This document shows, one piece after another, positions 1 through 5,731 of a stretch of 14,531 bases of DNA (positions are counted from its first letter, which is position 1; every line of letters begins with the position of its first letter). Source of the DNA: an uncultured Selenomonadales bacterium (GTDB taxonomy: Bacteria; Bacillota; Negativicutes; Selenomonadales; Selenomonadaceae). The position numbers and the translations under genes are program-made. The stretch is from positions 1 through 14,531 of the forward strand of contig CAMVIO010000026.1 of NCBI GenBank assembly GCA_947167555.1, given 5' to 3'. The notes below the pieces were generated by a model. It was not told the origin of the DNA. It did no database searches and worked only from the letters and a program-made list of their open reading frames with translations.

Positions 1-757
1 CCGCGAACATTTTCAGGAAACGATGCTCGGCGTCGAGCACCGCGTTGAACAGGAAGACGCTGCGCCCCTTCGCCCAGAGCGCGACCCCCTCGAGCTGGTC
101 GTCATAGACGGGATTGCCCGCAGCCTTGCCAAGGCCGGCCCTTGGGTCCATCATGAAGCTGTGGTTGTGGCGCACCGTTTCCATCGCCGCGCAGCCGGGC
201 AGCACCGCTTTTCTGCCGCCGCCGTAACCGCTGAAATAATGATGGACGATGGTGCCGGTCAGGATCACATGGTCGCTGTGGCAGATGCGCTTGTTGATCA
301 GCACCGGCGTGAAGAAGCTCGTGGTGCCGAAATACTCGAAATCCGACGGGATGTTGCAGTCGCTGTTGTACATCTTGATCCGCGACGCGACTTCCTCGCC
401 GACGCCTTCCTTCATCTCCTCCTCGGTCATCAGGCGATGAGTGCCGAGGGAGAAGACAATCTGCATATTCTCGTCGGGCACGCCGAGGCGGTTCATCTCG
501 TTGACCAGCACCGGCATGAAATCGAAGCTGTTCGCCACGCGCGTCGGATCGTTGCAGATAAACGTGACCGTATCGCCGGGCTTCACGATCTTGGAAAGCG
601 GCGGCGTACCAATCGGATGCTCGATGGCGTCAAGCACCGCGCTCTTGACGTCTTCAAGCAGCGGCTGCTTCGGCATGACGATTTCCTTCAGCACGCGGCT
701 CTCGTCGAGGGAAAACTTCTTCGTCCCCCGCCCGTAATGATAAGTGTACTCCTTCAT
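1..757 (-). CDS. larA: LarA-family nickel-dependent lactate racemase, partial (3' end beyond window)
   Basis: Belongs to the LarA family, which interconverts D- and L-lactate or related 2-hydroxyacids using a nickel-pincer nucleotide cofactor. The first 252 codons are visible; the L. plantarum enzyme is about 425 residues, so roughly 60% is here. Residues matching the known active site are present with nearly the same numbering: H107 (in SLGTHR), H173 and K183 (in the HYFSGYGGGRK segment; K183 is the expected cofactor-attachment lysine) and H199 (expected Ni ligand). CNDPTR at 68-73 matches the substrate/cofactor loop. The ATG at 757 has an AAGGAG ribosome site 8 nt upstream. It follows nnr on the same strand with a 44-nt gap, so the two are probably cotranscribed. 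No larB, larC or larE is visible. Substrate could be a 2-hydroxyacid other than lactate, as LarA homologues vary. Confidence 0.9.
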   Translation of the reverse strand, partial: MKEYTYHYGRGTKKFSLDESRVLKEIVMPKQPLLEDVKSAVLDAIEHPIGTPPLSKIVKPGDTVTFICNDPTRVANSFDFMPVLVNEMNRLGVPDENMQIVFSLGTHRLMTEEEMKEGVGEEVASRIKMYNSDCNIPSDFEYFGTTSFFTPVLINKRICHSDHVILTGTIVHHYFSGYGGGRKAVLPGCAAMETVRHNHSFMMDPRAGLGKAAGNPVYDDQLEGVALWAKGRSVFLFNAVLDAEHRFLKMFA

Positions 758-801
758 CAGATCATCTCCTTTTGAATATTTAATTGTATTTCAGGAAAAA
801 C

Positions 802-2352
802 TTATTCCCCCGTTTTCAGGCGCAGCCGGGCCGCCGGAAGCTTTTCGAGGATATCGCCCGCGATGAGCCCCTCCGCCTTTTCCTCCGCCGCCATATCCCC
901 GGCCAGGCCGTGCAGATAAACGCCGAGAATCGCCGCCGACTCCGCGCCCGCCTCGTGGACAAGACCGGCGATTGCGCCCGCCAGCACGTCGCCCGCACCT
1001 GCCGTCGCCATCGACGGATTGCCCTTCGATGTGAAGCAGACGCGCCCGTCGGGAAACGCCACAATCGTGCATTCACTCTTTACGACGAGGATTGCCTGCC
1101 ATTCAGCAGCAGCCTTGCGGGCGTATGCCACAAGATTCTCCCTAAGCTGCGGGACCTTGATATCCAAAAGCTCCGCCAGCTCGCCGAGATGCGGCGTCAT
1201 CAGAAGCGGCGCCCCAAGCTTCCCCAGTTCCTCCGTATGGCCTTGGAATGCGTAAAGCGCGTCGGCGTCGAGCACCAGCGGCAACTGCACGCGCGCTGCG
1301 AACTGCCGCACCATCGCGCAGGTCTCCGAGTCGCGCCCAAGGCCCGGTCCCATAAGCACCACGTCGTACTTCGGCAGCAGCACATGAAGCGCGTCCACCG
1401 CCGATGTTCCCAGCACGCCGGGACGCAGCTCCGGCAACGGACTCGTCATGACCTCCGTCGTTTTCGACGCCAGAATATCCGCGACGCCGTCCGCCGCAGC
1501 CACAGTCGCGATGCCCGCACCTGCGCGCAGCACCGCCGTCGATGCCATCGCCGCCGCCCCGGTCATGCCACGAGAACCGGCCACGACCAGTACGCGCCCG
1601 CAGACGCCCTTATGCACATCCGCCGCACGTGACGGCAAGAGACTCCGCACGGATGTGTCGTCCATGTATTCCTGCATGATGCTCTTGTCGTCCAAAAGCG
1701 CCTGCGGCAGGCTGATCGGATCGACGACGATCTTGCCCGCGCACGCCGCGCCCGGGCAGAAAAAGAGTCCCGCTTTAGGCAAACCAAACGTCGCCGTCGT
1801 CTCCGCGATGATTGCCGCGCCGTGAGCCGTTCCCGTGTTCGCGTCCGCGCCGCTGGGAATATCGATAGCGACCACATGGCGAGCCTCCTCGTTCACCATG
1901 CGGATCAGCCGCTCCTCCGTCTCCCGCAGCGGCCCCTTGACGCCCGTGCCGAGAATACCGTCCAATACGCCGTCCGAAAGCCGCAGATAAATCCGGAGCT
2001 TCTCCCATTCACGCTCCTCCGTCAGCGGACGGACGAGAATACCGAGCTTCTTGCATATCGCGAGATTCTTCCGCGTCGCGTCCGACGAATGCTCCGCGTT
2101 TCCCACAGTGTAAATCGCGAGCTTCGCGCCCCGGCTGAAAAGATGCCGAGCCGCCGCGTAGGCGTCGCCGCCGTTGTTGCCGCTGCCCGCCAGAACGCAG
2201 ACCGTCCGTCCCTGCACTTCTCCCAGCAGGCCCGTCAGCGCGTCCGCCGCCGCGCGCCCCGCGTTCTCCATCAACAGCAATGCATCAATGCCGAACATTT
2301 CCGCCGCCATCTTATCGATGCGCCTCATTTCCTCGGTCAAGGCTATTTTCAT
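802..2352 (-). CDS. nnr: Bifunctional NAD(P)HX epimerase / ADP- or ATP-dependent NAD(P)HX dehydratase
   Basis: Repairs hydrated NADH and NADPH in the cytoplasm. The N-terminal YjeF_N half (about 1-215) epimerises R- and S-NAD(P)HX; the C-terminal ribokinase-like half (about 240-510) dehydrates S-NAD(P)HX. Seen in the sequence: SGNNGGDAY at 57-65 (nucleotide loop), DGILGTG at 131-137, DIPSGAD at 164-170, HKGVCGRVLVVAGS at 247-260, MTGAAA at 263-268, TPHLGE at 386-391 and GNPSMATAGAGDVLAG at 444-459, with D455 the expected catalytic base. The 516-residue length fits the fused bacterial form. The ATG at 2352 has GGGAGG about 8 nt upstream. A strong terminator separates it from motB, so it needs its own promoter or read-through; I could not identify a convincing promoter. 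Confidence 0.95.
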   Translation of the reverse strand: MKIALTEEMRRIDKMAAEMFGIDALLLMENAGRAAADALTGLLGEVQGRTVCVLAGSGNNGGDAYAAARHLFSRGAKLAIYTVGNAEHSSDATRKNLAICKKLGILVRPLTEEREWEKLRIYLRLSDGVLDGILGTGVKGPLRETEERLIRMVNEEARHVVAIDIPSGADANTGTAHGAAIIAETTATFGLPKAGLFFCPGAACAGKIVVDPISLPQALLDDKSIMQEYMDDTSVRSLLPSRAADVHKGVCGRVLVVAGSRGMTGAAAMASTAVLRAGAGIATVAAADGVADILASKTTEVMTSPLPELRPGVLGTSAVDALHVLLPKYDVVLMGPGLGRDSETCAMVRQFAARVQLPLVLDADALYAFQGHTEELGKLGAPLLMTPHLGELAELLDIKVPQLRENLVAYARKAAAEWQAILVVKSECTIVAFPDGRVCFTSKGNPSMATAGAGDVLAGAIAGLVHEAGAESAAILGVYLHGLAGDMAAEEKAEGLIAGDILEKLPAARLRLKTGE

Positions 2353-2370
2353 GCTTTTTCCTCCCGTTGC

Positions 2371-2399
2371 AAAAAAGGCTGCCGCACTATACGACAGCC
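2371..2399 (-). terminator. Rho-independent terminator after motB
   Basis: On the minus strand GGCTGTCG pairs with CGGCAGCC (8 bp, one G-U) around the loop TATAGTG and is followed directly by six T. It lies 12 nt past the motB stop codon and 18 nt before the nnr start, so it should separate the motAB transcript from nnr-larA. Confidence 0.85.
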
Positions 2400-2410
2400 C
2401 GTATTATTAT

Positions 2411-3211
2411 TTATTGTTTTGCGACAAGCGTCCCGTCCGCCATCTTGAACGAACGAGCAATCATGATTTCGACGCGGCGGTTCCGGCGCCTTCCTTCCTC
2501 CGTGTCATTCGTCGCCACCGGGCGATATTCGCCGTACCCGATTGCGCTGAAGCGCGCCGGATTCAGCGTCGCGTTCGCCGCGAACAACGCCTTCATGAAC
2601 GTCATCGCGCGCGCCGACGAAAGCTCCCAGTTGGACGGGAACTGCGCCGTCGCGATCGGCACATTGTCCGTATGCCCGGTGATAATCACGCGCTCCGGAA
2701 TGGCCGCGAGAAGGCCTGCCACCACCGGCACGACAAGCTGCGACTCGTTCACCAGATCCGCCGAGCCGGACGGGAAAAGCGCCGTCTCCTTGATCCGAAT
2801 CATCAGCCCTTCCTCGGTCAGCGTCGTCTTCAGCTCTTCCTTCAGATGGTTCTGCATGATGTAGGAATCCATCGTTTCCTTCAAGTGCTCCAGCGTCTCG
2901 TTTTCCGCTAGGTACGCACGGTTGCCGTCGTCGGTGCCGTCACCGGTTCCGTCACCATCGCCGCCGCTGCCGGCCTGCGGATAGGTCATAAGGCCGAGTC
3001 CCGGCAGAAGCCCGCCGCCGCCCATGCCAATGCCGAACGCTTTACCGAAGGCCGCGCCCATCGCCTGCGCCTTGCCGCCGTCAACCTTCGACATACAGAA
3101 CAGGCAAAGGAACAGCGCCAAGAGCAGCGTCATCAAGTCGGAATACGGAAGCAGCCAAGCCTCGCCCGCTTCTTCTTCGTGAGGCGGGCCGTGTTTCTTC
3201 TTCTTCGCCAT
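2411..3211 (-). CDS. motB: Flagellar motor stator protein MotB
   Basis: Stator subunit that couples ion flow to flagellar rotation and anchors the stator to peptidoglycan. Basic N-terminus (KKKK), then one membrane helix at about 20-40 that opens with PYSDLMTLLLALFL; D25 is the expected ion-carrying aspartate. The C-terminal OmpA-type peptidoglycan-binding domain occupies about 135-252, with TGHTDN at 178-183 and the arginine-rich RRRNRRVEI near 241-249. Between them, residues 60-97 form a Gly/Asp-rich linker (GSGGDGDGTGDGTDDG) that looks disordered. Length 266 is usual. The start lies 3 nt after the motA stop and its GGAGGG site overlaps the end of motA, indicating translational coupling. 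Ion specificity (H+ or Na+) cannot be decided, although the helix looks more like B. subtilis MotB than MotS. Confidence 0.95.
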   Translation of the reverse strand: MAKKKKHGPPHEEEAGEAWLLPYSDLMTLLLALFLCLFCMSKVDGGKAQAMGAAFGKAFGIGMGGGGLLPGLGLMTYPQAGSGGDGDGTGDGTDDGNRAYLAENETLEHLKETMDSYIMQNHLKEELKTTLTEEGLMIRIKETALFPSGSADLVNESQLVVPVVAGLLAAIPERVIITGHTDNVPIATAQFPSNWELSSARAMTFMKALFAANATLNPARFSAIGYGEYRPVATNDTEEGRRRNRRVEIMIARSFKMADGTLVAKQ

Positions 3212-3214
3212 CGA

Positions 3215-3991
3215 TTATCCCTCCGTCTTCAAGCCTTCGCGCGCGGACTGCGGGATGAATACCATCAGCTTCGCCTCGATCGCCGTCGGCGAATCGCCCG
3301 CCTGCAAAGAAAGGATTCCTTCAATAATCATACGCTTCTGGCTGATCTCCATTTCCGAGAACACCTTCAGCTTGTTTTCGAACGGAAGCCAAAGCACATA
3401 TCCTGTGTAAATACCGAGAATCGTCGCGACGAACGCCGCCGCGATCGCGTGACCGAGCTTGTCGATATCGTTCATATTACCAAGAGCCGCGATCAGACCG
3501 ACCACGGCGCCCAGAACGCCCAACGTCGGCGCGTAGGTACCTGCCTGCTTGAACACCGAACGGCCTTCGGCGTGACGCGCCTGCATGACCGTCAACTCCG
3601 CGTCCATGACGTCCGAGACGAACTCAGGATCCATACCGTCGATAACCATGCCGAGACCGGAACGGAAGAACGGGTCCTCGATTTCCTGCACCTTGCTTTC
3701 CAGTGCCAGAATACCTTCGCGGCGCGCAATCTGCGAAAGCTCGACGAAGGTCTTCAGAAGCTCGCCCGGCTCTTTGAGCTGCGGGCGATTGATGACCTTC
3801 TTGAAAAGGTTCGGGATGTTTTTCATGTTCTCCATCGGGAAACCCGTGAAGAGGCAGGAAATCGTGCCGCAGATGATGATCAGGAACGCCGCCGGGTTGT
3901 TCAGCGCCGACAAAGGCGCGCCCTTGATGACCATACCGACAAAGATCGAAATCAAGCCCATGATAAGACCGACAATTGTTGATGTTTCCAA
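3215..3991 (-). CDS. motA: Flagellar motor stator protein MotA
   Basis: Membrane subunit forming the ion channel of the flagellar stator with MotB. The four expected membrane helices are visible: about 5-22, 33-50, 152-171 and 180-203. The cytoplasmic loop contains RREGILALE, placing R90 and E98 at the same numbers as the charged rotor-contact residues of E. coli MotA. P155 in TYAPTLG and P203 in LWLPFENKL match the conserved prolines. The 258-residue length is typical of the Firmicutes form. The start is TTG at 3991, preceded 8 nt upstream by AAGGAGAGG; no in-frame ATG sits near it, and the N-terminal METSTIVGLI aligns with known MotA starts. It is followed by motB 3 nt later. Divergent from the lysR-type gene across a 298-nt region. 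Confidence 0.95.
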   Translation of the reverse strand: METSTIVGLIMGLISIFVGMVIKGAPLSALNNPAAFLIIICGTISCLFTGFPMENMKNIPNLFKKVINRPQLKEPGELLKTFVELSQIARREGILALESKVQEIEDPFFRSGLGMVIDGMDPEFVSDVMDAELTVMQARHAEGRSVFKQAGTYAPTLGVLGAVVGLIAALGNMNDIDKLGHAIAAAFVATILGIYTGYVLWLPFENKLKVFSEMEISQKRMIIEGILSLQAGDSPTAIEAKLMVFIPQSAREGLKTEG

Positions 3992-4033
3992 AACAAGTCC
4001 TCTCCTTTTCGCCTGAAAAGCGCGGAAATCAAG

Positions 4034-4053
4034 GGGCGCGACTCCTTGCGCCC
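4034..4053 (-). promoter_or_regulatory. motA leader hairpin with AAGGAG in its loop
   Basis: Reading the minus strand, GGGCGC pairs with GCGCCC around the loop AAGGAGTC. If motA transcription starts upstream of it, the hairpin lies in the 5' leader about 40 nt before the real ribosome site. The loop presents a GGA, and a second GGA lies in the motA ribosome site. An alternative pairing, CAAGG with CCTTG, is also possible. A role is inference; a simple chance stem cannot be excluded. Confidence 0.4.
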
Positions 4054-4090
4054 TGCCGTTTTCAAAATAATCATTTCTTCACAGTCTATA

Positions 4091-4107
4091 GTGTAGCACA
4101 ACTACAC
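4091..4107. promoter_or_regulatory. Dyad GTGTAG-N5-CTACAC, candidate operator
   Basis: A perfect 6-bp inverted repeat with a 5-nt spacer (GTGTAGCACAACTACAC). On the minus strand it overlaps TGCTACACT, which resembles an extended -10 box for motA, but no good -35 is placed correctly. It could be an operator of the divergent LysR-type regulator, though it lacks the usual T-N11-A spacing. The binding protein is unknown. Confidence 0.4.
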
Positions 4108-4196
4108 CTATTTTGCTAGGGTTAATTGACTTATTTTCACGGAAACAAAAAAATCGCCGATACATAAAAATTATTATGGATTCTCCTTTGGTTATA

Positions 4197-4205
4197 TGTT
4201 ATAAT
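4197..4205 (+). promoter_or_regulatory. Extended -10 promoter element for the LysR-type gene
   Basis: TGTTATAAT is a perfect extended -10 box (TGnTATAAT) 84 nt before the LysR start. The -35 region at a 17-nt spacing (TGGATT) is poor, which is common when an extended -10 is present. Confidence 0.55.
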
Positions 4206-4289
4206 TATCGGCACATAGATAAATGCTTCCTATTGAAGGATGATAGAGAAGTATATAAAGCAAGTTTTTAAGAAAGTGTGTGAGCAAAA

Positions 4290-5180
4290 ATGAACAAGAT
4301 TCCCATGGAACTCCGGCAACTCGAGTATTTCCGCATGGCTGCAAAAATGCGGAACCTGACCCGTGCCGCCGCCGAGCTCAAAGTCTCCCAACCGAACATC
4401 ACCGTCGCGATTCAAAAACTGGAAGCCAGTCTCGACCTGCGGCTCTTTGACCGCAGTCAAAAACAGTTCCTGCTGACCGCTGAAGGAGAAATCTTCCTTC
4501 GCCGCGTCGAGGACGCTCTGGACATCCTGCACGATGCCATGCGCGAGCTGGACGATTACAAGAACCTCGAAAAGGGCAACATCCGCATCGGCATCCCGCC
4601 GATGATCGGCGCGTACCTGTTCCCGCGCATCTGCTCGGACTTCCAAAAAACCTATCCCCGTCTTTCCATCTGCCTGTACGAGGAAGGCTCGATGGCCATC
4701 CGTGAGAACCTCGAAGCCGGGGAGCTGGACTTCGGCATCATCATCCTGTCGGACATCCCCGCCGCGCTGAACACCTTCCCGATGTGCAGTTCCGAGCTCG
4801 TCACCTGCGTGCCGAAGGATTCGCCGTTGGCCACGCGTTCCTCGCTGCGCCTTTCGGACTTCGACGGGCAGAACCTGATCGTCATGAAGCACGGCTCCTT
4901 CATTCGCCGTATGCTCTCCGACCGATTTGCCACCGAAAACATTTCGCCGAACGTCGTGCTGGAATCGAACCAGATCGAGATCATCAAGCACCTCGTCGAA
5001 AGCGGCATCGGGCTCGCTTGTCTCTTGGACTGCGTGACGCAGAACGCGCAAAATTTCCGCGTCCTGCCCTTCGAGCCATCGAAACGCTTCGACATCGGGC
5101 TCGCATGGAAAAAAGGCCGCTACCTGTCAAAAGCCGCTTCCGCATTCATGGACTTCTGCAAAGAAGCGCTGATTGAATAA
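4290..5180 (+). CDS. LysR-family transcriptional regulator
   Basis: DNA-binding regulator of the LysR family, normally a tetramer responding to a small metabolite. The N-terminal winged helix-turn-helix covers about 6-65 (LRQLEYF, then LTRAAAELKVSQPNITVAIQ and the LFDRSQKQFLLTAEG wing). The effector-binding domain follows from about 95 to 290, beginning GNIRIGIPPMIG. Length 296 is typical. The ATG at 4290 has only a weak purine-rich site; a second ATG at 4305 gives the common LysR beginning MELRQLEYF and may be the true start. It stands alone, divergent from motAB, with its own terminator. LysR proteins often control the divergent gene, but regulation of a stator operon by one would be unusual. 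The ligand cannot be guessed. Confidence 0.93.
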   Translation: MNKIPMELRQLEYFRMAAKMRNLTRAAAELKVSQPNITVAIQKLEASLDLRLFDRSQKQFLLTAEGEIFLRRVEDALDILHDAMRELDDYKNLEKGNIRIGIPPMIGAYLFPRICSDFQKTYPRLSICLYEEGSMAIRENLEAGELDFGIIILSDIPAALNTFPMCSSELVTCVPKDSPLATRSSLRLSDFDGQNLIVMKHGSFIRRMLSDRFATENISPNVVLESNQIEIIKHLVESGIGLACLLDCVTQNAQNFRVLPFEPSKRFDIGLAWKKGRYLSKAASAFMDFCKEALIE

Positions 5181-5209
5181 GATACGAAAAGGAATAAGTT
5201 ACGAAAAGC

Positions 5210-5258
5210 AAAACTTCCGCACGCTGCAACGGCATGCGGGAGTTTTTCATTATTTTTT
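5210..5258 (+). terminator. Rho-independent terminator after the LysR-type gene
   Basis: Left arm AAAACTTCCGCACGC at 5210-5224 pairs with GCATGCGGGAGTTTT at 5232-5246 (one mismatch, one G-U) around a 7-nt loop. T-rich sequence follows. It starts 30 nt after the LysR stop codon. Confidence 0.8.
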
Positions 5259-5289
5259 CAGGTTATGTTCCATTGTTTCACGTGAAACA
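5255..5289. repeat. 35-bp parS-containing unit, copy 1
   Basis: The unit begins TTTTCAGGTTATGTTC, has a 3-nt variable segment and ends with the 16-bp parS palindrome. It recurs at 5386-5420 with two differences, both in the variable segment. The two copies are 131 bp apart. Confidence 0.85.
5274..5289. promoter_or_regulatory. parS centromere-like site 1
   Basis: TGTTTCACGTGAAACA is a perfect 16-bp palindrome and matches the B. subtilis parS consensus TGTTNCACGTGAAACA at every position. ParB (Spo0J) loads there as a CTP-dependent clamp to organise and segregate the chromosome origin. Its presence suggests an origin-proximal location. No parA or parB lies in this window. Confidence 0.88.
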
Positions 5290-5385
5290 TTTTTTCGAAA
5301 ATCATTTTTCTCTTGCTGCTAATTTTTACAGAAACAAAAGCCTGAACTGCTTGTGATTTCAAGGGTTGTATAAATTGTGCAAAAA

Positions 5386-5420
5386 TTTTCAGGTTATGTT
5401 CGAATGTTTCACGTGAAACA
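5386..5420. repeat. 35-bp parS-containing unit, copy 2
   Basis: Second copy of the unit at 5255-5289; 33 of 35 positions agree. Its right part also forms the first 20 bp of the long direct repeat A. Confidence 0.85.
5405..5420. promoter_or_regulatory. parS centromere-like site 2
   Basis: Second perfect TGTTTCACGTGAAACA, identical to site 1 and centred 131 bp from it. Two exact 16-bp consensus matches this close cannot be chance. A third, damaged site lies at the equivalent place in the right-hand direct repeat (7134-7149). Confidence 0.88.
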
Positions 5421-5488
5421 CCCATTCCGCCGCTGTCGCGGGCGGCACAAATAGGGATGAAAGAGGTTGCGACATCCCCCTTGCCTCT

Positions 5489-5653
5489 CATCAAAGGCAT
5501 CCCGGCATCATGTGTTAATGCACCCACCCGTTAATGCCTGATGTGCAGGTGCGCCTTGGTTTTCAAGGTGGGAATAAGATTCAAACAGGCTCACAATGTG
5601 GGCTTATTTGTTGTTTCTGTCGGCAAAAATCCTTTGATTTTTGCCGATTTTTT
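5489..5653 (+). pseudogene. Promoterless copy of a small structured RNA gene
   Basis: Matches the RNA body of the right-hand copy (7236-7400) without a difference that I can see, including the hairpins and the terminator at 5620-5653. The -35 box TTGCGA survives at 5467-5472, but the 18 bp carrying the -10 TATAAT and the start point are missing. The sequence at the -10 distance (ATCAAA) is not a promoter. It is probably silent, unless transcribed from a promoter further left. A chance 85-codon reading frame crosses it and is not believed. Confidence 0.6.
5620..5653 (+). terminator. Rho-independent terminator in repeat copy A
   Basis: Perfect 12-bp stem TCGGCAAAAATC / GATTTTTGCCGA with a CTTT loop, followed by six T. 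Identical to the terminator at 7367-7400. Confidence 0.92.
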
Positions 5654-5684
5654 ATTCTTTCACACTAAACATTTTTTCGTATCG

Positions 5685-5719
5685 AAAAAAACAGGCGAAG
5701 CTGTTTGCCCCGCCTGTTT
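5685..5719 (-). terminator. Rho-independent terminator after the GGDEF gene
   Basis: On the minus strand AAACAGGCG pairs with CGCCTGTTT around a 13-nt loop, and the run of T continues (seven in total). It begins 12 nt past the stop codon of the GGDEF gene and faces the RNA terminator of repeat copy A. Confidence 0.85.
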
Positions 5720-5731
5720 CGCGTTGTTTCG

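Larger units (their letters stand above)
3992..4289. other. Divergent intergenic region between motA and the LysR-type gene
   Basis: 298 nt with no gene. It contains the motA ribosome site (3999-4009, minus), a leader hairpin (4034-4053), a 17-bp dyad (4091-4107) and an extended -10 box facing the LysR gene (4197-4205). The stretch 4110-4200 is AT-rich compared with the surrounding genes, as expected for promoters. No clear sigma-28 promoter was found for motAB. Confidence 0.7.
5401..5674. repeat. Long direct repeat, copy A (274 bp)
   Basis: Nearly identical to 7130-7421 in the same orientation: three substitutions plus one 18-bp gap (bases 7218-7235 of copy B are absent here). It begins just before the parS palindrome and ends after the RNA terminator. 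Together with copy B it flanks the GGDEF gene. No inverted terminal repeats or transposase accompany it, so it looks like a tandem-type duplication and not an insertion sequence. Confidence 0.95.
5181..5731. other. Gene-free region with terminators, two parS sites and repeat copy A
   Basis: 551 nt with no credible protein gene. In order it holds the LysR terminator (5210-5258), parS 1 (5274-5289), an AT-rich spacer, parS 2 (5405-5420), the left copy of a long direct repeat (5401-5674) with a promoterless RNA gene and its terminator, and the terminator of the convergent GGDEF gene (5685-5719). Confidence 0.8.

Noticed and set aside
4156..4162. GCCGATA resembling a sigma-28 -10 box near motA
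   Set aside because: It faces the LysR gene instead of motA and has no TAAA at the required distance upstream.
5258..5527. Minus-strand frame of 89 codons over the parS sites
   Set aside because: It runs through parS sites and the RNA gene, has no ribosome site and no recognisable protein features.
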